Positions 34,061 through 46,739 of a stretch of DNA of 64,000 nt are shown piece by piece; position 1 is the first letter of the stretch; each line of letters starts with the position of its first letter. Made by a program: the position numbers and the translations under genes. Where the stretch lies: positions 8,263,122-8,327,121 of the forward strand of contig NC_087377.1 of NCBI RefSeq assembly GCF_963675165.1, written 5' to 3'. The notes under the pieces were generated by a model. The model ran no database searches and was not told the origin of the DNA. It saw only the letters and a list, made by a program, of their open reading frames with translations. Source of the stretch: Halichondria panicea. Its lineage: Eukaryota > Porifera > Demospongiae > Suberitida > Halichondriidae.

Positions 34061-34376
34061 GTGTGGGGGTGGGGACCTGTTTTTATTAATTAACTGTGAA
34101 CTCGTAGAATTAGCTTGTAACAGATAGCATGCCTTTTCTTTTCTTTGTTTTTTGCTCATTTTCTTTTTTTTGCATTAGTTTTTGGAGTTGTTCCTCTTCA
34201 TCAAGGAGCAGGGTGCCATTTCACTACTTTTTTGGTTGGCTTTTTCTTCCTCCATTATGTGTCAAGCAGCTCCCTAAATTCGAGACAGTACTGTTTGCAA
34301 TAATTTTTTACGTAGCCTTTTTACCACAGTGTTCGTGCCTTCCAATTGCACCAATAGACCGTCCTTGCTGTTCAAC

Positions 34377-34890
34377 ATCCTGTGTACAGGCATCAGTATA
34401 CGCCGCCTGCTCTCTGGAGACTTGATTCCACGGCCCCTTTTTGTCCAGTCTATGCAGTGTTGTATTTCACCAATTGTTGTAACATTCTGTGTACATCTAC
34501 AGTACTAGAGGCACCCCATATAGCCCTCTGGATTCCACGGTACCTTTGTGTCCAGTCTATGCAGTGTTGTATTGCACCAATTGTTGTAACATTCTGTGTA
34601 CAGGCTATCAGTACACAAGATCTACAGTACTAGAGGCACCCCCATAGCCCTCTCTGGAGACTTATGTCCAGTCTATGCAGTGTTGAATTACACCAATTGT
34701 TGTAACATTCTGTGTACAGGCTATCAGTACACAAGTACTAGAAGCACCCCCATAGCCGCCTGCTCTCTGCATGGAGACTGGATTCCACGGCCCCTTTTTG
34801 TCCAGTCTATGCAGTGTTGTATTTCTGTGTACAAGCGGCACCCCCATAGCCGCCTGCTCTCTGGAGACTGGATTCCACGACCCGTTTTTG
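34377..34890. repeat. Tandem repeat of about 110-130 bp, four to five imperfect copies
   Basis: Each unit contains GTCCAGTCTATGCAGTGTTG, CACCAATTGTTGTAACATTC, TGTGTACAGGCTATCAGTAC and CACCCCCATAGCCGCCTGCT, followed by CTCTGGAGACTGGATTCCAC. Copies lose different pieces. Open frames on both strands follow from the composition. Confidence 0.8.
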
Positions 34891-35553
34891 TCACGGGCAC
34901 AGTTTGGGCGTCGACAAAAGCGCTCAAATAGCACTCGCCCCTCATCGCAGTACAAATAATATTCTATAATCACGAATGTACAAGCTACAATCAAATTTTG
35001 TTTAAGAGATAGATTAATAGATAGCCACAAATCATGGTAAATTATAAGACATGATAGATGGCATAAATTCTTGCTGGCGGAAAATCATACATGCAAACCA
35101 CATCATTAATAAATATTATCTCTTTATAGGCCCAATCGTAACTCTTCAATCTATGGCCGGTCCAATCGAATCGTGGGGAAAAGGGTCATCACTTTAGGAT
35201 GGCCACAAACAAAAATGCATAGGGCATTCATTTTCTTTGCATATCCGTGTCTTGGGTGAACTGTATGTTTGTGCACTCTCTGCTACCGTTACAGTGCCCT
35301 GCTTCACCACTGTTGCCTCCTTAATCTTTTTTCGTAACATGTCCTACACCCTGCCCACACAAACCTTTGTGGAGTGTTTTGATGGTGGGATTGAATTATA
35401 ACACACTTTTTAGGGGAAATATATAGGAAAGGATTCAGTGTGAGCAACAGTTAAACAAGTCCACTTATTTCTGGTTTATTGTCACTGGGGCATTGAATAT
35501 CTGCAGATCGAGGAAATTATGGAAAGTTCAAACAACACTATTATAAAACTTTA

Positions 35554-36062
35554 TTACTTACATAGACACTTCTGTTGTTGCCAACGACCTCGACCTCGCT
35601 GTGGAGCAGTAGGCAGGTATTCCTCATCACTGGAATCAGTCTCCACTAGGAAAGGATTCAGTGTCAGTAAAAGTGAGATGGAGACAGGAAGTACTTTAAT
35701 ACCTTGCACAGGATCAAGAGGAGGGAGGGATTCATACTGATCAGCTGGAGGCCGAGGAGAAGGAGTAACTGCGTGAAGCGATCCTCTTAATGCCCAGGCT
35801 GGGCGCAGAGGTGTGTCCTCTTCAGGATTTCGATTAGGAGCTGGAGTTGTTGCAGCACACAAAAAAGAACTTTTTTGAGAAATATTTATATCCTCTATAC
35901 CTTGCCGGAGCCTTCTCCAGAAATCAAGTTGCATACGTACACCCTGTACTCGCCCAATACACGCAGTGATCAAATACATGGCAAATGCAGTGTTGCGTCC
36001 TAAAAGGAATTGCATGTCAAACCATCTTCAATTGAAGAGTCGAATTGACTGTATTATTTTTG
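35554..36062 (-). pseudogene. Possible protein fragment, unknown
   Basis: A minus-strand frame gives GRNTAFAMYLITACIGRVQG and MQLDFWRRLRQGIEDINISQ, then a proline-rich linker and FLVETDSSDEEYLPTAPQRG ahead of an Arg/Gln-rich end. The tail begins after a TTTCCTAG that could be an acceptor. The helix and acidic motif look protein-like, but I cannot name a family and no complete exon chain is evident. Confidence 0.25.
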
Positions 36063-36519
36063 CACAAAGGAAATTTTCGTAGGTATCCAGGTGCTAGCAG
36101 CCCAGACTCAGTGTGGGATGCAAAGCAGAAACTCCAGCAGTGCTGAAAACAGTGCCTCACTGGACTTACTTTGATCCTCTATATGTGTGAGGAACAGAGA
36201 GGTGTGGTAATGGAGCTTCAGAGGGTTACAATGAAGGATATGTGTAGAGTACAGCAGCTACATTTGCATGCAGTTGTCTCTGTTTCTGAGTGTATATGGC
36301 AACAAATCCGCAAATGTTATGTGAATTACAACTACATATTGTATACTGTAGGGTTATTTGTACTTTTAGCGTACGTACTACAGAACCGAAACTTTTAGTA
36401 GTAATCCTTTCAATCATATGCAACCATTACTTTGACTAACATGCACACTCACTCTATTGTACTAATTGCCTCATTTCCCAAAGTGTTCAAAGGGATTGGC
36501 AAACTCAAGAACACACATG

Positions 36520-36717
36520 TCCGGTTACACATTGATGACTCAGTCGCTCCGAAAATTAAAGAAGAAAGAAAAATTCACAACTAAATTCGATCCTGCCCCT
36601 TACAAGGTGATTGAAGTCAAAGGTTCGATGGTAACGGCGACTCGAAATGAAAGAGATATCACGAGAAACGTTAGCAGTCTTCACAGCACGTTTTTTCTCC
36701 TAAAAGAGTGTACTTGA
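36520..36717 (+). pseudogene. Integrase C-terminal fragment of a Ty3/gypsy-type retrotransposon
   Basis: The frame gives KFTTKFDPAPYKVIEVKGSM and then VTATRNERDITRNVSS, ending at TGA 36715. This is the small SH3-like domain at the end of gypsy integrases (K-x-D-P-x-PY-x-V ... KGSM-V-A ... I-TRN-S). No protease, reverse transcriptase or integrase core is present and no long terminal repeat was recognised. It is a stray fragment. Confidence 0.6.
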
Positions 36718-37072
36718 ACAGTGCAATTTCAAACTCTTTCCATTGAGCCATAAAGTGGTGTCCAATGCTCCAGTTAAATCCTTGATCATTTACATAACAT
36801 AAATGGAAACAAGCATACATTATATAAACTACGTGAACATAATAATGAAGGTGACATGACGCTTACTATGTGCACATCTGCCAGTCAGAAAACTTCTCCA
36901 GCACCTCTTTGACAGACGGGCTACCATTGCTTATCCACCTCAGGTTTCGAATTGATATTATGTCTAACGCAGGTACAGTACCGTTTTGTGTTTTTTTGTA
37001 TTGAAGTTCGTTCGTATACGCATAGACCTGCTGTATTGCGATGACCAAAGCTGCAGAACTACAGTCACAAAC

Positions 37073-37160
37073 CTGGCAAGGTGTGGTGAGCATTATTGTA
37101 TTGAATAGTTTTGCTGAAGTACTCATGGGTGTCCCCAGCCATCAGGAAACTGACTTGAAC
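37073..37160 (-). pseudogene. Single exon remnant of a DUF7869-type gene
   Basis: After a TTTTTTCAG acceptor the exon encodes VQVSFLMAGDTHEYFSKTIQ and ends LPG before GTTTGTG, the same phase-1 border as exon 4 of the intact gene. It is 18 bp shorter, which removes the D-V-D-Q part of the conserved HTHEDVDQ-FS motif in frame. Neighbouring minus-strand frames to 38631 (for example EYLLEMRCSCFELAKHDLDM) may be further pieces but I cannot align them. Confidence 0.55.
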
Positions 37161-37768
37161 CTGAAAAAAGAGTTTTAAACTCTGACTCAAACCTGAAAAA
37201 ATTACATGTTTAGTCAAAAACATTTTTCTGGCATTCTTTAGCACCAGATGCCATGAATGCAAATAACAGCTGATTCTTGTTTTTCCTATAGCAGACATAG
37301 TAGGTTTTAGTCTAGGTTGCGCATAATTAGAAGGGCACCTCTTTAGAAGTACTAATGTGCTCTCTACCTTCACACTATAGACATGGTGACAACAGGAAGG
37401 GGTAGAATGAGCGGCAACAGTCATCAGCATTACATTACGCCGCAATCATCGAAATCTATCACAATAAAAAGTAACAACTTGCACATAGACAAACGAACTA
37501 CCCGTGGATGCCCGATGCCCCCACCCGCAATGTAACCATACTGTAATGAATTCACTTGGCTCACTTTCTCACATGTCATGAACAACTTGATTATTCATGC
37601 CCATTCCTCTAGTTATTGCCAGCTCGTAGATCTCTTCCAGTATTCTTCTCCTGTTTCCACGTGTAGGGTAGATTTCCGAATGAGTTTCGCTTGATACTCT
37701 GAAAGCACATGGACTAAATTAGAATGATGTAATTACACTGAAGCATACACTTGTTTCATAATAAAGCA

Positions 37769-38631
37769 TCAGTCGCCACCTGTTTGGGTCTGTTCATCAA
37801 AGCCATTAGTTGCCCCAACAACACCATGCATGTCCAAGTCGTGCTTGGCTAGCTCAAAACAGCTACATCGCATCTCTAGCAGGTACTCGATTGTGTAGAG
37901 TTTTGAGCTGTCACTTCCTTTGTTCTTGTGGCACCCACAGCCATGTTGAATGTTTTTCAGCCTCCTTCTCCGGAGTGAGTGTCCTCGGGGTGGTGGGAGG
38001 CACATTCCGTGGAAGTATTGAAAGGGCATCATCCAACTGCTCTTACGTTAGTGGTTGATCGTCCTCATCCTCATCACTAACACCTGAAACGATTGTTCAT
38101 GTCACTGATTGCACTTGTTCGTTCAGGAGGAGGCTTACCATTGTCATCAAGATTGCCTTGTTGCTTGACTACCACCTGAAGCAAAGTTTTTGGATCTGTT
38201 ACGTATTGCATTAGTTTATTAAGATTTTCAGAAAGCTTACCTCTGTCATGAGGACTGCCTGGCGAGGGTCCATAGCCACCTTCACCCAACCCATCCCATA
38301 GCCACCTTCCTACCTGGGAAGTCTTTAGACTGCTCGCTTGGCCATTGCTTAGCGTTTTTAGGCCTAAAATCTTCACACAAGTGTAGAGGAGGCTTTCAAG
38401 TTGCATAATATTATTATGAAAGAAAATCAAAAGGTGGGAGAAATCAGCAAGTTTATAATTTTTGTCATAACAAATTTGCGCGATAAGGGTCGTTTTCCTA
38501 GGCCCTGTCACATCAATTTCAACGTAATAAGGGGTGGCTTTGTAATCATTATATCCCGTGTTATTAATGTGCGCATACCTGTAAACAAGGGATGTATTGC
38601 AGTAAAATTCCAAATTTGAGGTAGAAGTCAT
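37769..38631 (-). pseudogene. Unassigned coding-like minus-strand frames
   Basis: A frame 38631-38077 and another 38032-37769 have protein-like segments (VKILGLKTLSNGQASSLKTS; HGCGCHKN...KLYTIEYLLEMRCSCFELA). The Cys-rich piece resembles linker regions seen in transposon-encoded proteins. No clear domain, and the relation to the exon at 37073-37160 is unproven. Confidence 0.25.
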
Positions 38632-38639
38632 CCAACTTG

Positions 38640-39915
38640 TTTTTCAGGGTCATACGTTCATGAACTCATTCAATGTCTGTATTTATTTATTGAAGGTAAC
38701 CACTTACATGGGATGGTCCTTCCCACCTTCCATATACTAACCAGGATTGCACTGGATACAAATTTTCTTTTCCTTATCTCTGTATAATTATTCACGCGCT
38801 GTTGTATACGTGATTTTTTGTGTGGTAGAACACGCTTCTGTGGTGTTAGTGTTTGTAGGGTTTCCTTGACAGTATCCTATGGCGCAGATCATCAAAATCA
38901 AGCTACTAGGACGCCTTACAACACACCTTCACTACAGCCGTAACATATGGGTATCCTCTTGTTGCAACGAATCCTCTAGTTGTGTGACCGCCACCACTGT
39001 TTTTTGTTTTTTTACTGATTTCCGTCTCCTTCTTTTCCATGCACCCTTACGTGAAGTTAAAATGTTTGAACAACAATTATTAATTTTGTTAACCGTAAAG
39101 CAATTTGTTACGGAATGCTGCGTGTTAAATTAAATATCGTTTTAACCGTAACTTTTTATGTCATAATAACTATTATGTACACATTATACATTACGAGACA
39201 CTTAATTATTTTGTTGACTGTTCCAAAAATAACTCATTCATTTTATGAGAGCTTATTGCAACATGGAAATTGTATGCCATACGTAACCAATGCTCAAATA
39301 CTGAAACTGATGATGTCACCACCTTCGATGTCATCACCTTCCTAACAATTTGTTTATGTGACTCATTTTTGGAACCACAATACACAGGGTTCAGGCTTCT
39401 GGTTCTCATAATTACACTGAGTATTTCCCACTTTTTTCTCTTCAAGAGCAAGTCCAGGAGTAGCCACACAGTTATGAGACAGGGTGGGTATTATGAGACG
39501 CAACGGTTGACACAAATTCAGGCTGCATAAAGAAAGATTTTTATAAAAGAAAAAAGCAAGTAGATCTATTGATTGAAGTTATGGCCTCTTGAAAATAGCC
39601 TGCCAAATTATATATCTACGAAAAACTTCGTTTTGATAGCTACTTGAACAGTATGGCCCTATGGCTTTGCAATAGGCTGTTATTCCTCCCAGAACTTTGA
39701 TGTCAGGAGAATGCAATCGTCCTCAGCCAGGGAGCTGGCATCTTTGTTAAGGTCTTTGACCACTAGTTTTCTCCTTTCTTTTGCAGACGAAGCAAATAAA
39801 TTGGAGAGGGTATGCACACAAAAAGCGAACAGTTAATGTGTGTGAAGCAGGAGCTAGGATGAACACATAACATGGTGGTTATAAGAGCGTCGTTGAGTGA
39901 TAGATTAACAACTAT
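38640..39915. other. Non-coding stretch
   Basis: Short opposite frames between 38879 and 39530 show no recognisable motif. No repeats with clear ends were found. Confidence 0.35.
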
Positions 39916-39917
39916 AG

Positions 39918-40610
39918 CTATGCATAATTTTCGCAAGTTGGTCTGCCGCGATAATGTAGCTCATGCGAGTCGATGTGTGACCAGCACAAGTCCTTCCTTT
40001 GGCACTTAGCCTTCCTGAAATTTCTATCATATTGCGCCCTGGCAATTCCCTCATAATCCCGGGCACACTTGATGATCATTGCCATGTACGACAACAACTC
40101 CGGGGGGAACTTCGACGATATAATGGCCACATAGCTTGCAAAACACTGTGACCACAACATGTCTGTTATCGGACCGGCCCTCTTTTTGGGCATTATCAGT
40201 ACACTCCGAAACATCAGAGTTTCCTCTTCTTCCGACATCCATACCTCCGGCAACAATTCCGACATATCTACAAAGTTTACATCCAAAATTTTCTTCGGAG
40301 CTTGTCCGGCAGGGGTAGGAGGCTATTCTCACTTTCCTTGATGGAAGGGACCCTTATTTCCTCAACCATGCTCCCCGACAACAAACCAGACAGTCCTGGC
40401 AGAGAGACTTCCGCTCCCACATTGGGGTGATTAGCCATTAGCCATTAGCTGCCACCGGAGGCATTACACCCAACGAGGCTGAACCAAGAACAGTTGCAGA
40501 CGTTGAGGGGGCGGACGCACCGGAGTGACGCTTGCAGGAGGTAAGGGAGGGGCTGGTAGAGATGCAACTGCAGGGGTTACCACAGTAGCGACAACTGAAG
40601 TCCCAGCAAC
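39918..40610 (-). pseudogene. Gag-like ORF fragment, probably DIRS-type retroelement
   Basis: From a possible ATG near 40615 a low-complexity Ala/Pro/Val N-terminus leads into LPGLSGLLSGSMVEEIRVPS; after a one-base shift near 40285 comes DVNFVDMSELLPEVWMSEEE, then WSQCFASYVAIISSKFPPEL and IKCARDYEGIARAQYDRNFR, ending in a shifted WSHID. The W-x-x-CF-x-x-Y ... Y-G-x-A/W-x-x-YD-x-x-FR pattern is one I recall from gag-like ORFs of DIRS or related retroelements in sponges and cnidarians. No reverse transcriptase is visible nearby. Family call is tentative. Confidence 0.45.
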
Positions 40611-42290
40611 GGCCATGTTGCTGGAGCAGCTGTAGACATAGTTGAGAGCAGTTTTGCAGAAGCAGCTGTAGACATAGTTGAGAGCAGTTTTGCAGAGTAC
40701 TGAAGTCGTTATTGAGAGAACCGAGGTGCTACTATAAGTCGAAATGAACAGAGTTCTGGTAGCAGCTCGGACGTCCGTTTACTCAATAATTTAACAACTG
40801 ATATAATTACACTGAGGAAAACAATTGGTGCGACTATAGTGTATTAAGAACTTACAATCTGTCTCCTGAGGTACCCCACGTCTCCCTTCTCCTCTCTTCT
40901 CTCCTCTTCTCTCCCTAAAACTCCTTATCTCCCACACGACCAGGGTTCCCCAGGCCTCCTTTCTCTCCCTGCCGACACATACTCTATATATACTCACTAA
41001 ATGTACTGCAAATGTCACTGCTAACAGTTAAGTATTATAGCAGTCTAAGAGTCCAGCAAACTGAGAAATAGTTTCACTTGCTTGCAATAATTATTATTCC
41101 AGATTGACCCCATAGTGTGAAAAACTGAGTGCACAACATTTTTATTCTCAAAGGATGATGTTTGACACATCACAGTATGAGCCTTGGGGCAGTCCTTTTA
41201 GGCAAAGCCTTTACGATTTCATCTGGACTGTCAGTTACCTGTGATTATCATGTTGACAGATGCACAACAATGTGTACTAAAGTACACTTAATTCTAACCT
41301 GCGCTAATGCAACTCGCTACAGCTAGTGCTTTTAGTGCAGTTTGTGTGAACAGATGCATAGTGCTATATGAAAGATTCTGAAGAGATTGCAACAGTGAAA
41401 TCAAAGTAGCCAAAACTATCTCATTAGCAATTTTGGCCAATAGTTCTGCTTTTGACTCGGAGCCACACTGTAAATGTTGAGGAAGATATTCTTGTGTCTT
41501 TATTTCTATTGCAGCAAATGTGTCAATCATCATTAACATAGAGAGTTCGATATTAATTATGTAGTAAAAATAATATTAATGAACGTTCAATTTAAGATAC
41601 AGCATGGTGTTAGAGTCTAGTGAACGTTTGGTATAAGCAGCTTAAGATTACGTGGTGATTAAGTGATATCGAACGCCAGTTTAGTCTGTATAATATCTAT
41701 CTAAGGAAGTGCACAAAATAGTAACATTGGTTGGTACTTTCTGTTGGTCAAAAATGTTAAAATAATAATTAAAACTGCCCTTTTTTTGTCTTCCTTCATC
41801 TCCACCGTCCTCCTCTCGGTTCCTCTTTCGAGTGTCTCAATTAAAACCTTTGGTGAGAGTACATACTCGCTCGTGTATTGTTGCAATAATTATTTGCATC
41901 ACCACAGTTAAAGTCTCCTTTGATGTATCCCAACCCCAGTTTGAAGAAGCATATTGTTTTGATCAGCTTGGTTGCACATGTTTGCTACCCAACAAGTCCG
42001 CTTCCAATGGAACATCAGGGCCTCATCCGACGCAACAATTTCGTTTTCAAACTTGGTGCGATATAATAAAGGTGTTTCTTATACCTCTTAACCAAGCACT
42101 GTGCTATTCAGGTGTGTTGCATGTATCTTGCTCTGTACAGGTAGTATAATACGTATGGGGGGAATTGGTTCAAAGCCAGATGCAAACTTCTTGAAGTATA
42201 TTTGTATTCCAGAAACTGTTCCCTCCATTTGCCTCGTATACTACTTCGGTTGATCCTATAATCTCGTCACATCTGTATGACATATATAAA
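40611..42290. other. Mostly non-coding; CT-rich tract and a local duplication
   Basis: GAGCAGCTGTAGACATAGTTGAGAGCAGTTTTGCAG is duplicated at 40624-40695. A CT-rich tract (TCTCCTCTCTTCTCTCC) lies at about 40890-40915. Minus-strand frames 41539-41294 and 41886-41701 have no recognisable motif. Confidence 0.4.
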
Positions 42291-42299
42291 TATTTTGGC

Positions 42300-42450
42300 A
42301 TTGTCATCACACCTTTTCTGTCGGTGTGTTTTGAAGCCTTCCTGGGTTGTCAAAAATTATGTGCACTTCGTCGGTGCCTTTGTACCTCCTAATAGGAACT
42401 TTACATATTGTGTGACATCCAAGGGGTGTTGTATTTATCATTCCAAGATA
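42300..42450 (-). pseudogene. Transposon-protein fragment with EVHIIFDNPGR motif
   Basis: One minus-strand frame gives IRRYKGTDEVHIIFDNPGRL and QNTPTEKV before a stop, with upstream codons disrupted. I recall the same E-V-H-x-I/L-F-D-N-P-G-R ... TPK motif in repeated, unnamed animal proteins of transposon type. It is too short for a firm assignment. Confidence 0.35.
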
Positions 42451-43329
42451 TAACACTCCAATCATTATTTTGGTAGCTGCGTTGTGATAATTACTGGCGG
42501 GTTTGCTTCATTGCATCTTGTGTTTTTTAAGACTTTGTAAAATAGCTTTTCTGACCTTTTAAAGGATTATCGTGATTATTACGAAGAGATAGTGGGTAAG
42601 CCACTCCTATAGGGAACTAGTTTGTACAGACTTCTCACATTTTGTTCAAATTTTCGATCGTTAGGTTTGACACTGAATATATTGGTTGGTCATTTCTGGG
42701 AATAGCTGATTTGTTGCTGAGCTTTCGTCCGATACGTTAAGAACATTACTACTCGATTTATGTAGTCTTCAATTGGTTTAACAATCGATGTTTTGCACCG
42801 TTTATTGACGAGCATTTCATGCGCCTCGTCAATACCAACGGAATACCATGGTTTTCCTGTTACATTGATTTAAGCCCAGCATCAAAATATGGTTTCATTA
42901 CCGCATTCTAGTAGTTGATCAGTCTCCATGGTATCAGCCATTCTAAGTCCTCCGCATATTAGTGACTGAAGTAGCACATAATTATAGTTTAGCATCACTA
43001 GATGCTGGTGAATTTTAGTTTTTATGTACTTGCTGTGCAAATTGTGCAGAATCTCTAGCCGTTATTGTGTCTTTATTGTCTGCTACTGCATCCATAACAC
43101 GTAAGTAATGCACATTGGACTTCTCTGTGTGGTTGGCCTAAGAATAGAAAGATAGTCTTGAATGTTGATCAAGGTGCTAGAGCTCTCTGGCATTGTACTT
43201 TCCAATGCCACCTTCCCCAGCAAGTATGTACCAATTTGTTCCATGATCTCATCTAATGCTATAACTTAATAACAAGTACCTTACTCACATAACATTCAGT
43301 ACAAGTGTTAATGTCCTTTCCACACAATG

Positions 43330-43750
43330 GACCATAAATTATACGTTAAACGTACAGGACACACACACCTTTCCGAGCTCATTAACTTGTTGAATAAATA
43401 AATGGTTTTATGAGAGAATCATAGCCAAAGCACCGGATGTCTGAGGCTTTTGCTAGAGCAAAAATGTGAATAGCTTGTATTCGCGAGTGAAGCATGGGAC
43501 GAACGTTTCCAAGAACCAACGTAGTAGAACACTCCTATAATTATCAATTATGTACATGTAGCTTGTGATTTCCAGCGAGAAGATAGGCCACTTCAATGTC
43601 GTCATATAGTACAGGATGAACTGAAGAGCAGTTTGATGCTTGGAAAATATGGGATGACTTTTGAAGAATTGTGCATCTCTTAAAAATTCATCAGTACTCT
43701 GATGCGTTCGCTCTAGTTCTCCTCTCACGGCAGGATTGAGTCTAAACAAT
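43330..43750 (-). pseudogene. MHDVLEG-type transposase-like gene, internal piece (copy 1)
   Basis: The minus-strand frame RTHQSTDEFLRDAQFFKSHP and LQFILYYDDIEVAYLLAGNH, then after frameshifts LVLGNVRPMLHSRIQAIHIF and SLIKPF, matches the layout of a recurrent animal family: L-YYDD-E-V-NPLG, HKLG-FYFTLGN-P-YRS, YG...L-PF. The same family appears at 50240-50580 and 61343-62090. It lies just downstream, on the same strand, of the SAMD3-like tail at 44225-44545. Confidence 0.5.
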
Positions 43751-44224
43751 GTCAGATTTTTTGATTACCGTTTTCTGATCACCTGGCTGACAAGAAGCAA
43801 CAATGCTCTGTTTCAATGGAAGACTTTCTAGTAGCTGAGAATCAACAAACAAACATTGTCCACAAAACGCACTCACAAAAACGGTCTACACCATTGTGTG
43901 TTAGCGAAAACTCTTCTGTAGACTTCAACAGAAATCTAGCACTTGACCTATGGCTATATCCATCTCGTCATCAGATCCATTACTCAGGGCTAGGGGGTTA
44001 ATTGTTGGGTATCATCTGCATCGGCTTGATCTTCATCTGTAAACAACACTCAGTGTCTACAAAGCAACACTACTATAATAGCTGCGCAATGCTTAGTCAG
44101 TACTAATGATTTTACCTTTGTGGTTACGCTGTAGGTGCTTCTTGAAAGATGACCACTTTTTTAAGCTTTCACTATACACGGAGTACATTAACATTGATTA
44201 ACGACCATCTCCGAAGAGCAGAGT

Positions 44225-44545
44225 TATTGTGGCAGCAAATGATGCATACCTATAGTAGGCCTTTTTCCATTATCGGATTTGTCCATGACAAAATCTTGCA
44301 CCATACACATGCATGTACAACAAAGGCTGCTTGGTATGGTTTTGGATGTGCCACATTGAATACGTAATACGCAGCCATCATGCAGGTATACTAGACTAGT
44401 CCTTCGACAATTGTTGTTACAGGCACCTCCACCAGACAATCATTAATTTTATGCATAAATTAACGTTTGCAGGATGAAGTCTTTACTTTCAAAAATGACC
44501 AGCCGGGGTTCAACGATTGTTGACTTGAAATGGTCGTTCACATTT
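44225..44545 (-). pseudogene. SAMD3-like protein, C-terminal exons (copy 1)
   Basis: Minus-strand pieces read ACGNVNDHFKSTIVEPRLVI and FESKDFILQT, then VEVPVTTIVEGLV, then MAAYYVFNVAHPKPYQAAFV and FVMDKSDNGKRPT, with frame changes between them. They line up piece by piece with 59756-60064 (ACGEIACHFQCRVVEPRIVV; LYYVFDIQYPSVWKPSLLFF; ILMDKKEK). The YYVF-N/D-x-x-YP tail is typical of SAMD3-like animal proteins as I recall them. No SAM domain is seen. A LINE endonuclease scrap follows upstream at 44618-44740. Confidence 0.5.
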
Positions 44546-44617
44546 CCGCATGCCTATATAATACAAAGGAGAGCTAGTATTAATTTCTGCGAAAAATCAG
44601 AATCAGTTATAATTATT

Positions 44618-44740
44618 ATCATTTAGCCATGTCTCTGTTAGACACACTACGTCTGGTGAAAGAGCAAGACAGTTTGCTGCAACGTTATCAATTTTTGGTA
44701 AAATGCTCCTGGCATTGTAATATAGAACGGGAAAGTTTTT
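44618..44740 (-). pseudogene. Endonuclease fragment of a non-LTR retrotransposon
   Basis: One frame gives NFPVLYYNARSILPKIDNVA and then LSPDVVCLTETWLND. The N-ARS-x-LPKID ... DVV-x-LTETWL pattern is the start of the apurinic-type endonuclease domain of LINE elements, with the catalytic Glu in TETWL. Only about 40 codons survive; no reverse transcriptase is seen. Confidence 0.7.
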
Positions 44741-44964
44741 CGTGTGAGTGACATTTGTTTCAGTTTGTCTAAAGGTTATTCATGTGCCCTGTAGTCATTG
44801 ATTAGAGACAAACTCAGGTTGCTGCACATTGAACATAGTTTACCTGTGCACGCTGTCTGCCAGTAGCACACACTGACGTGTTCGTAGCACTTCAGCAAAC
44901 AATTCTTCATTTCTTCAATCTTCGAGAGACTGGTGCTAATTAATGCAACATTGAATGTGCTCAC

Positions 44965-46730
44965 AGTTTTCTCGGGTATTGTATATTCAGCTGTTTTGTG
45001 GGTATACAGGGCTTTGAATTTGTTTTGTCTTCCATGCCTGCATGTTGTTCATTATCAGGAGTGTATATACGTAGTTATATATACATGTATTAATTTATAT
45101 AGCTGTACGTGCATGCATGCACATAATTATACCACGGTCCACGGGTATGTCAGCCAGGAAGAGGTTTGAGCCAATGAATAGGGTAGACAACTAGACATCC
45201 CTCATATCTTGGCAGCACATGTTTGCTTTATCCCCTTCGACCACATAAGCCCAATGTAGTGCCTGAGCTGATATATATCAGCCGAGGGGACAACAGTGTC
45301 TGTGCTGCCTGCTTTTTCTGATTTCAGAGCTGCCTCCCAGTAAGACAGAAAAGACGCCGGTATTGTTTTCATATCTGTTAGAATGTCCTGGGGTAGTGAA
45401 GGCTACGTTTGCCTCACACCACGTATACTGGAGGTAGTTATCCTGGGATGGAATTATACTTGACTTAAAAAATGTGATTATAGAATAATAATACACTTTT
45501 GAATGTGATTGTTAATTTACTTGCAAAAAGCGCTTTTCCAGAACGTGTAGAGAGGGTTCTACTATATAGCCCTGATTATAATTATATAGATCATGCATAG
45601 CAACCATGATTCTCAATATAGCCAATCACTGTTCTTATTTAATCTTTGCTACATAATAATTATTGTCTAAATGAAGTACATGACTAAATCAGTATACAGA
45701 TTTTCTAAGTTGGATAGAACACTTCCTCTAGCCAATCAGATTGCAGGCAAACATGGTCTAAGAACTGTTAATTCATATAACAACGTCCATGCAGATAGAA
45801 ATAGATTACGCTATCAGGCTATTCTATTATATTAAATACCTCTGTGCTTCTTTATGCGTAGCAACATTATTTTGTCTATCGAAAATCTTTTCAAGCGCTA
45901 TTTACACAAATTGTATACCTTTGATAACATTTCCAGTTTAAATTTATCAGGAAGGCACTGGATTGGGCTGAAATTTTGCTGTTTAAACTCGGGCTTTGTA
46001 GTCAGAGATTTTGTTGAGAGGGTCTGGTCTTTCAGCTCCCCCTCCTCGTACAAGTTCATGACCGATACAGCCAATGCCCAGACTTAAAAAAAGACAGTAA
46101 AGCTTTCCTGCTTAAAGACATTTTCCATTGTGCAGCGGCCCATATCTATGCCCATATCCTAAGATTTGGACGAATAAATTATTATGAGCTAGCCTCGATC
46201 CTAGCCCCTCTCACTAGAGGGCCTGGTAACCACCGTTTGTGCGTGGGTGGATTCAATAGTAAACTCTTTGTAGTTTATCAATTAACTTTTTATACTATGG
46301 TCACCCACGTGGTTGATTAAACTATTAGTGTCAAGAGAGAGAAATCGCCATCACAACTCTAGGCTCATACAAGGAGCACTGAGATGGCATCAAACAAGTG
46401 TCTGGAAGCAAGTAGATTTGCCAGAGCCGGTCGGTACTGACAGAAAAACGCCTACCACTCTACCACAGTACAAAAGAAGACAAAACCTGACTTTCCAACA
46501 CTGGAGAGAGCTTGAGCAAGAGCAGAACAGAAGTAGAAGCCATCACAACAAAACTAGTCGCTAGTCTAGGTCATAAATGTTGTAAGTAGCTGTGTTATTT
46601 CATTAAAACTGCTGTGATTTGTGCAATGACATCATTGTAAAATATACAATATACTGACTAATTTACTAAGATATCTCGATCCCCAAGAATCTTGGGGCAA
46701 CTGTTTCGATCAACACGTACAGCCTATTTC
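44965..46730. other. Gene-poor region with two coding-like plus-strand segments
   Basis: The frames at 45854-46087 (LYTFDNISSLNLSGRHWIGL) and 46313-46564 (basic, SRERNRHHNSRLIQGALRWH) look partly protein-like. I could not tie either to a family or give them splice borders. No RNA gene is seen. Confidence 0.3.
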
Positions 46731-46739
46731 TATTGTATA

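Noticed and set aside
34382-35030. Open frames on both strands (34382-34931 plus, 35030-34662 minus)
   Set aside because: All lie in the 110-130-bp tandem repeat and carry repeated peptides with no family motif.
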